A DNA stretch of 7,766 nt from Betaproteobacteria bacterium. GTDB lineage: Bacteria > Pseudomonadota > Gammaproteobacteria > Burkholderiales > SG8-39. Every line of letters begins with the position of its first letter. Position 1 is the stretch's first letter. Position numbers and translations under genes: made by a program. Where the stretch lies: NCBI GenBank assembly GCA_009693345.1, contig SHXL01000134.1, positions 1-7,766 on the forward strand, read 5' to 3'. The notes below the pieces were generated by a model. That model saw only the letters and a program-made list of their open reading frames with translations, did no database searches and had not been told where the DNA came from. Of the stretch, positions 5,410 to 7,766 are shown one piece after another.

Positions 5410-7143
5410 GTGTTTGAGCCGAAGCCATTCGTCGCTGGATTGCCTAATCTTCCAGGCGTATATCGCATGCTCGGCACGGCGGGCGAGGTGCTCTACGTCG
5501 GCAAGGCCGGCGACCTGCAAAAGCGCGTCAGATCCTATTTCCAGAAGCAGGGGCTGAGCCCGCGCATCCGGATGATGGTCTCTCAGGTCGCCTCGATCGA
5601 GGTGACGGCGACGCGCTCGGAAGGCGAGGCGCTGCTGCTCGAGAACAACCTCATCAAGAGCCTCGCGCCGCGCTACAACATCCTTTTCCGGGACGACAAG
5701 TCCTATCCCTACTTGATGATCTCCGGCCACGAATTTCCGCGGCTCGGTTTTCACCGCGGCGCGAAGGACCGGCGCAACCGGCATTTCGGCCCCTTCCCGC
5801 ATTCCGACGCGGTGCGCGAGAGCATCCAGCTCCTGCAGCGCGTGTTCCGGCTGCGCACCTGCGAGGATTCGGTCTACCAGAACCGCTCGCGCCCCTGCCT
5901 GCTGCACCAGATCCGCCGTTGCAGCGCGCCGTGCACCGGCCAGATCACGGCGCAGGCCTATGCGCGGGACGTGTACAGCGCCAAAATGTTCCTCGAAGGG
6001 CGCGAGGACGACGTCACCCGCCTGCTGAACGAACGCATGGAGAGCGCCGCGGCGGACCGGCGCTACGAGGAGGCGGCGCTGTACCGGGACCAGATCCGCG
6101 CGCTGTCGCGCGTCCAGGCGCGGCAATATGTCGAATCCGAGCGCGGCGTGGAGGCCGACGTGGTCGCCTGCGTGGTGGACAACGGCATGGCCTGCGTCAA
6201 CCTGGCGATGATTCGCGCAGGGCGGCATGTAGGGGACAGGAGCTTCTTCCCGCAAAACGCCGCGCAGGCGACGCCGGGGGAAATCATCGAGGCCTTCCTG
6301 AACCAGCACTATGTTGAACAACCTAAACCGGCGCTCGTTCTCACGGCAGCGGCCGTGCGCGGTGAACGCAAGATCTGGTTCGAGATGGCGGAGAAGAACG
6401 CCCGGCTCGCGCTCGTCCAGCGCCAGCGCGAGAAGGCGACACAGGAGAACCGCATCGTCGCGCTGCGCGAAGCGCTCGGTTTGCCCGATACGGCGCAGAG
6501 AATAGAGTGTTTCGACATCAGCCACACCATGGGGGAAGCGGCAGTTGCGTCCTGCGTAGTCTATGATCGGGCCGGTATGCAGAAATCCGAGTACCGGCGC
6601 TTCAACATGCGCGACCTGACGCCCGGCGACGACTACGCCGCGATGCGCCAGGCGCTGGCGCGCCGTTACGGGCGCGTGTCCGCGGAGGACGGCAAGATCC
6701 CGGACCTGATCCTGATCGACGGCGGCCGCGGGCAGGTGAATGCCGCGCGCGCCGCGCTCGCCGACCTCGGCCTGAACGACCTCACCCTGGTCGGCGTGGC
6801 GAAGGGGCCGGAGCGCAAGGCGGGGCTGGAAGAATTGATACTCGAAGCCGGCGGCCAGCCGCTTTCCTTGCCGCCCCAACATCCCGGGCTGCACCTCGTC
6901 CAGAGCATACGGGACGAAGCGCACCGGTTTGCGATCGTCGGCCATCGCGCGAAGCGCGCCAGGACGCGGACCAGGTCCAGTCTGACCGAAATTCCCGGCG
7001 TCGGCGCGCGGCGCCGCCAGAAACTGCTGGCGCATTTCGGCGGCCTGCAGGGCGTCCAGGCCGCCGCCGTGGACGAGCTCGCAACCGTGGCGGGCGTGAG
7101 CCGTTCACTCGCTGAAAAAATTTACAGACACTTGCACGCCTGA
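5410..7143 (+). CDS. uvrC: UvrABC system protein C (excision nuclease subunit)
   Basis: UvrC joins the UvrB-DNA complex at lesions and makes both incisions in nucleotide excision repair. The 577-residue product has the GIY-YIG nuclease domain (GVY 16-18, YVG 29-31, R40, E78 in LLLENNLIK) for the 3' cut, a UVR motif that contacts UvrB (about 203-238), an RNase H-like domain for the 5' cut with D369 (FDISH), D437 (LIDGGRGQ) and H505 (RDEAHRFA), and a C-terminal helix-hairpin-helix region (about 524-577). It is some 30 residues shorter than E. coli UvrC as I recall it; most of the difference is a gap near residues 301-317. The start is GTG at 5410: an in-frame stop at 5371 leaves no other plausible upstream start, and no Shine-Dalgarno sequence precedes it. 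It is followed after 44 bases by pgsA. Confidence 0.96.
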   Translation: MFEPKPFVAGLPNLPGVYRMLGTAGEVLYVGKAGDLQKRVRSYFQKQGLSPRIRMMVSQVASIEVTATRSEGEALLLENNLIKSLAPRYNILFRDDKSYPYLMISGHEFPRLGFHRGAKDRRNRHFGPFPHSDAVRESIQLLQRVFRLRTCEDSVYQNRSRPCLLHQIRRCSAPCTGQITAQAYARDVYSAKMFLEGREDDVTRLLNERMESAAADRRYEEAALYRDQIRALSRVQARQYVESERGVEADVVACVVDNGMACVNLAMIRAGRHVGDRSFFPQNAAQATPGEIIEAFLNQHYVEQPKPALVLTAAAVRGERKIWFEMAEKNARLALVQRQREKATQENRIVALREALGLPDTAQRIECFDISHTMGEAAVASCVVYDRAGMQKSEYRRFNMRDLTPGDDYAAMRQALARRYGRVSAEDGKIPDLILIDGGRGQVNAARAALADLGLNDLTLVGVAKGPERKAGLEELILEAGGQPLSLPPQHPGLHLVQSIRDEAHRFAIVGHRAKRARTRTRSSLTEIPGVGARRRQKLLAHFGGLQGVQAAAVDELATVAGVSRSLAEKIYRHLHA

Positions 7144-7151
7144 GCACGAGT

Positions 7152-7183
7152 GCGAATCCAACTCTACGCAAGCGCGAATCCAA
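7152..7183 (+). repeat. Short direct repeat before pgsA
   Basis: The 10-mer GCGAATCCAA occurs at 7152-7161 and again at 7174-7183, a period of 22 bases, or about two helical turns. The pair fills most of the 44-base gap between uvrC and pgsA and ends 4 bases before the chosen pgsA start. It could be a binding site for a dimeric protein, a small tandem duplication, or chance. Confidence 0.35.
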
Positions 7184-7187
7184 ACAC

Positions 7188-7766
7188 GTGCTCCGCCTGA
7201 TTCCACTCAATCCGCCGAATCTGGTCACGTTGCTGCGGATCCTGCTGATTCCGCTCATCGTCGGCGTGTTCTACCTGCCCGATGCATGGCTGTCATTCGA
7301 GGGCAAGAACATCGCCGCAACCGGCATCTTCGTCTTCGCGGCGATCACGGATTGGCTGGACGGCTACCTGGCCCGCAAGCTGAACCAGATTTCCGCATTC
7401 GGGGCGTTCTTCGACCCGGTGGCCGACAAGCTTGTGGTCGTCGGGGCCCTGATCGTGCTGCTGTATCTCAACAGGGTCGACATGGTGGTCGCATTGATCA
7501 TCATCGGGCGCGAAATCACCATCTCGGCGCTGCGCGAATGGATGGCGACGGTGGGACAGGCCAGGAGCGTGGCGGTGGCCTTCATCGGCAAACTGAAGAC
7601 CGTCCTGCAGATGGTGGCGATCCCGCTGCTGCTGTACGGCGACGAACTGTTCGGGATCGTCGACTGCCACGCGCTTGGAACCGTCCTGATCTACGTCGCT
7701 GCGGTCCTCACGGTGATATCGATGCTGTACTACCTGCGCCGGGCGATGCCCGTGGCGCACAAATGA
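7188..7766 (+). CDS. pgsA: CDP-diacylglycerol-glycerol-3-phosphate 3-phosphatidyltransferase
   Basis: PgsA is an inner-membrane enzyme that makes phosphatidylglycerol phosphate from CDP-diacylglycerol and glycerol 3-phosphate, the committed step to phosphatidylglycerol and cardiolipin. The 192-residue product shows the complete CDP-alcohol phosphotransferase motif: D55, D58-G59, A62-R63, then eight residues to G72, D76 and D80. Several hydrophobic segments fit a multi-pass protein (about residues 12-30, 45-54, 81-94, 97-107, 138-150 and 164-182). The chosen start is GTG at 7188, which places NPPNLVTLLRILLIPL where family members begin. The frame is open further upstream, so a slightly longer form starting from a non-standard codon cannot be excluded, and no Shine-Dalgarno sequence is visible. 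It follows uvrC by 44 bases, the usual proteobacterial pairing, and ends at the last base of the window. Confidence 0.95.
   Translation: MLRLIPLNPPNLVTLLRILLIPLIVGVFYLPDAWLSFEGKNIAATGIFVFAAITDWLDGYLARKLNQISAFGAFFDPVADKLVVVGALIVLLYLNRVDMVVALIIIGREITISALREWMATVGQARSVAVAFIGKLKTVLQMVAIPLLLYGDELFGIVDCHALGTVLIYVAAVLTVISMLYYLRRAMPVAHK

Noticed and set aside
4825..7035. Very long open frame on the minus strand (736 codons) opposite uvrC and efp
   Set aside because: It covers real genes on the other strand and part of efp in another frame, has low-complexity Arg/Ala/Gln-rich translation and no recognisable domain; GC-rich genes commonly leave such open frames.

Overview
The window looks like a chromosomal core-gene segment from a high-GC betaproteobacterium. 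The evidence is the gene order DUF4845-rnc-era-recO-pdxJ-acpS-nagZ, followed by efp and uvrC-pgsA, together with betaproteobacterial-style protein sequences (for example the RH..LNRSLNR stretch after the Era G3 motif). The genus cannot be fixed from sequence reading alone. I see no mobile element, CRISPR array, tRNA or rRNA, and no gene-free stretch longer than about 45 bases.

Positions 3-4803 form a tightly packed plus-strand run of seven genes: a small membrane protein (DUF4845, cut by the window's left edge), RNase III (rnc), the ribosome-assembly GTPase Era, the recombination mediator RecO, pyridoxine 5'-phosphate synthase (pdxJ), holo-ACP synthase (acpS) and beta-N-acetylglucosaminidase (nagZ). 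Gaps are 15, 10 and 9 bases, followed by three overlaps of 4, 4 and 13 bases, which points to one operon with translational coupling. Its promoter probably lies left of the window, where this cluster usually has lepA-lepB. The products cover RNA processing and 30S assembly, DNA repair, vitamin B6 synthesis, acyl-carrier-protein activation and peptidoglycan recycling.

Positions 4800-5366 carry elongation factor P (efp) on the minus strand. Its stop codon overlaps the nagZ stop tail-to-tail. Its modification loop is unusual, with an arginine where the otherwise E. coli/alphaproteobacterial-like loop has lysine. A 43-base divergent gap (5367-5409) holds an inverted repeat and a perfectly symmetric ATTATAAT that can be read as a -10 box on both strands.

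Positions 5410-7766 carry uvrC (nucleotide excision repair nuclease subunit) and pgsA (phosphatidylglycerophosphate synthase) on the plus strand, both starting at GTG with no visible Shine-Dalgarno sequence. UvrC appears to lack about 25 residues in its middle compared with remembered family members.

No new multi-gene system was found. The most interesting points are the EF-P loop, the symmetric efp/uvrC promoter with a probable leaderless uvrC, the contracted UvrC, and AT-rich, rare-codon patches inside pdxJ.
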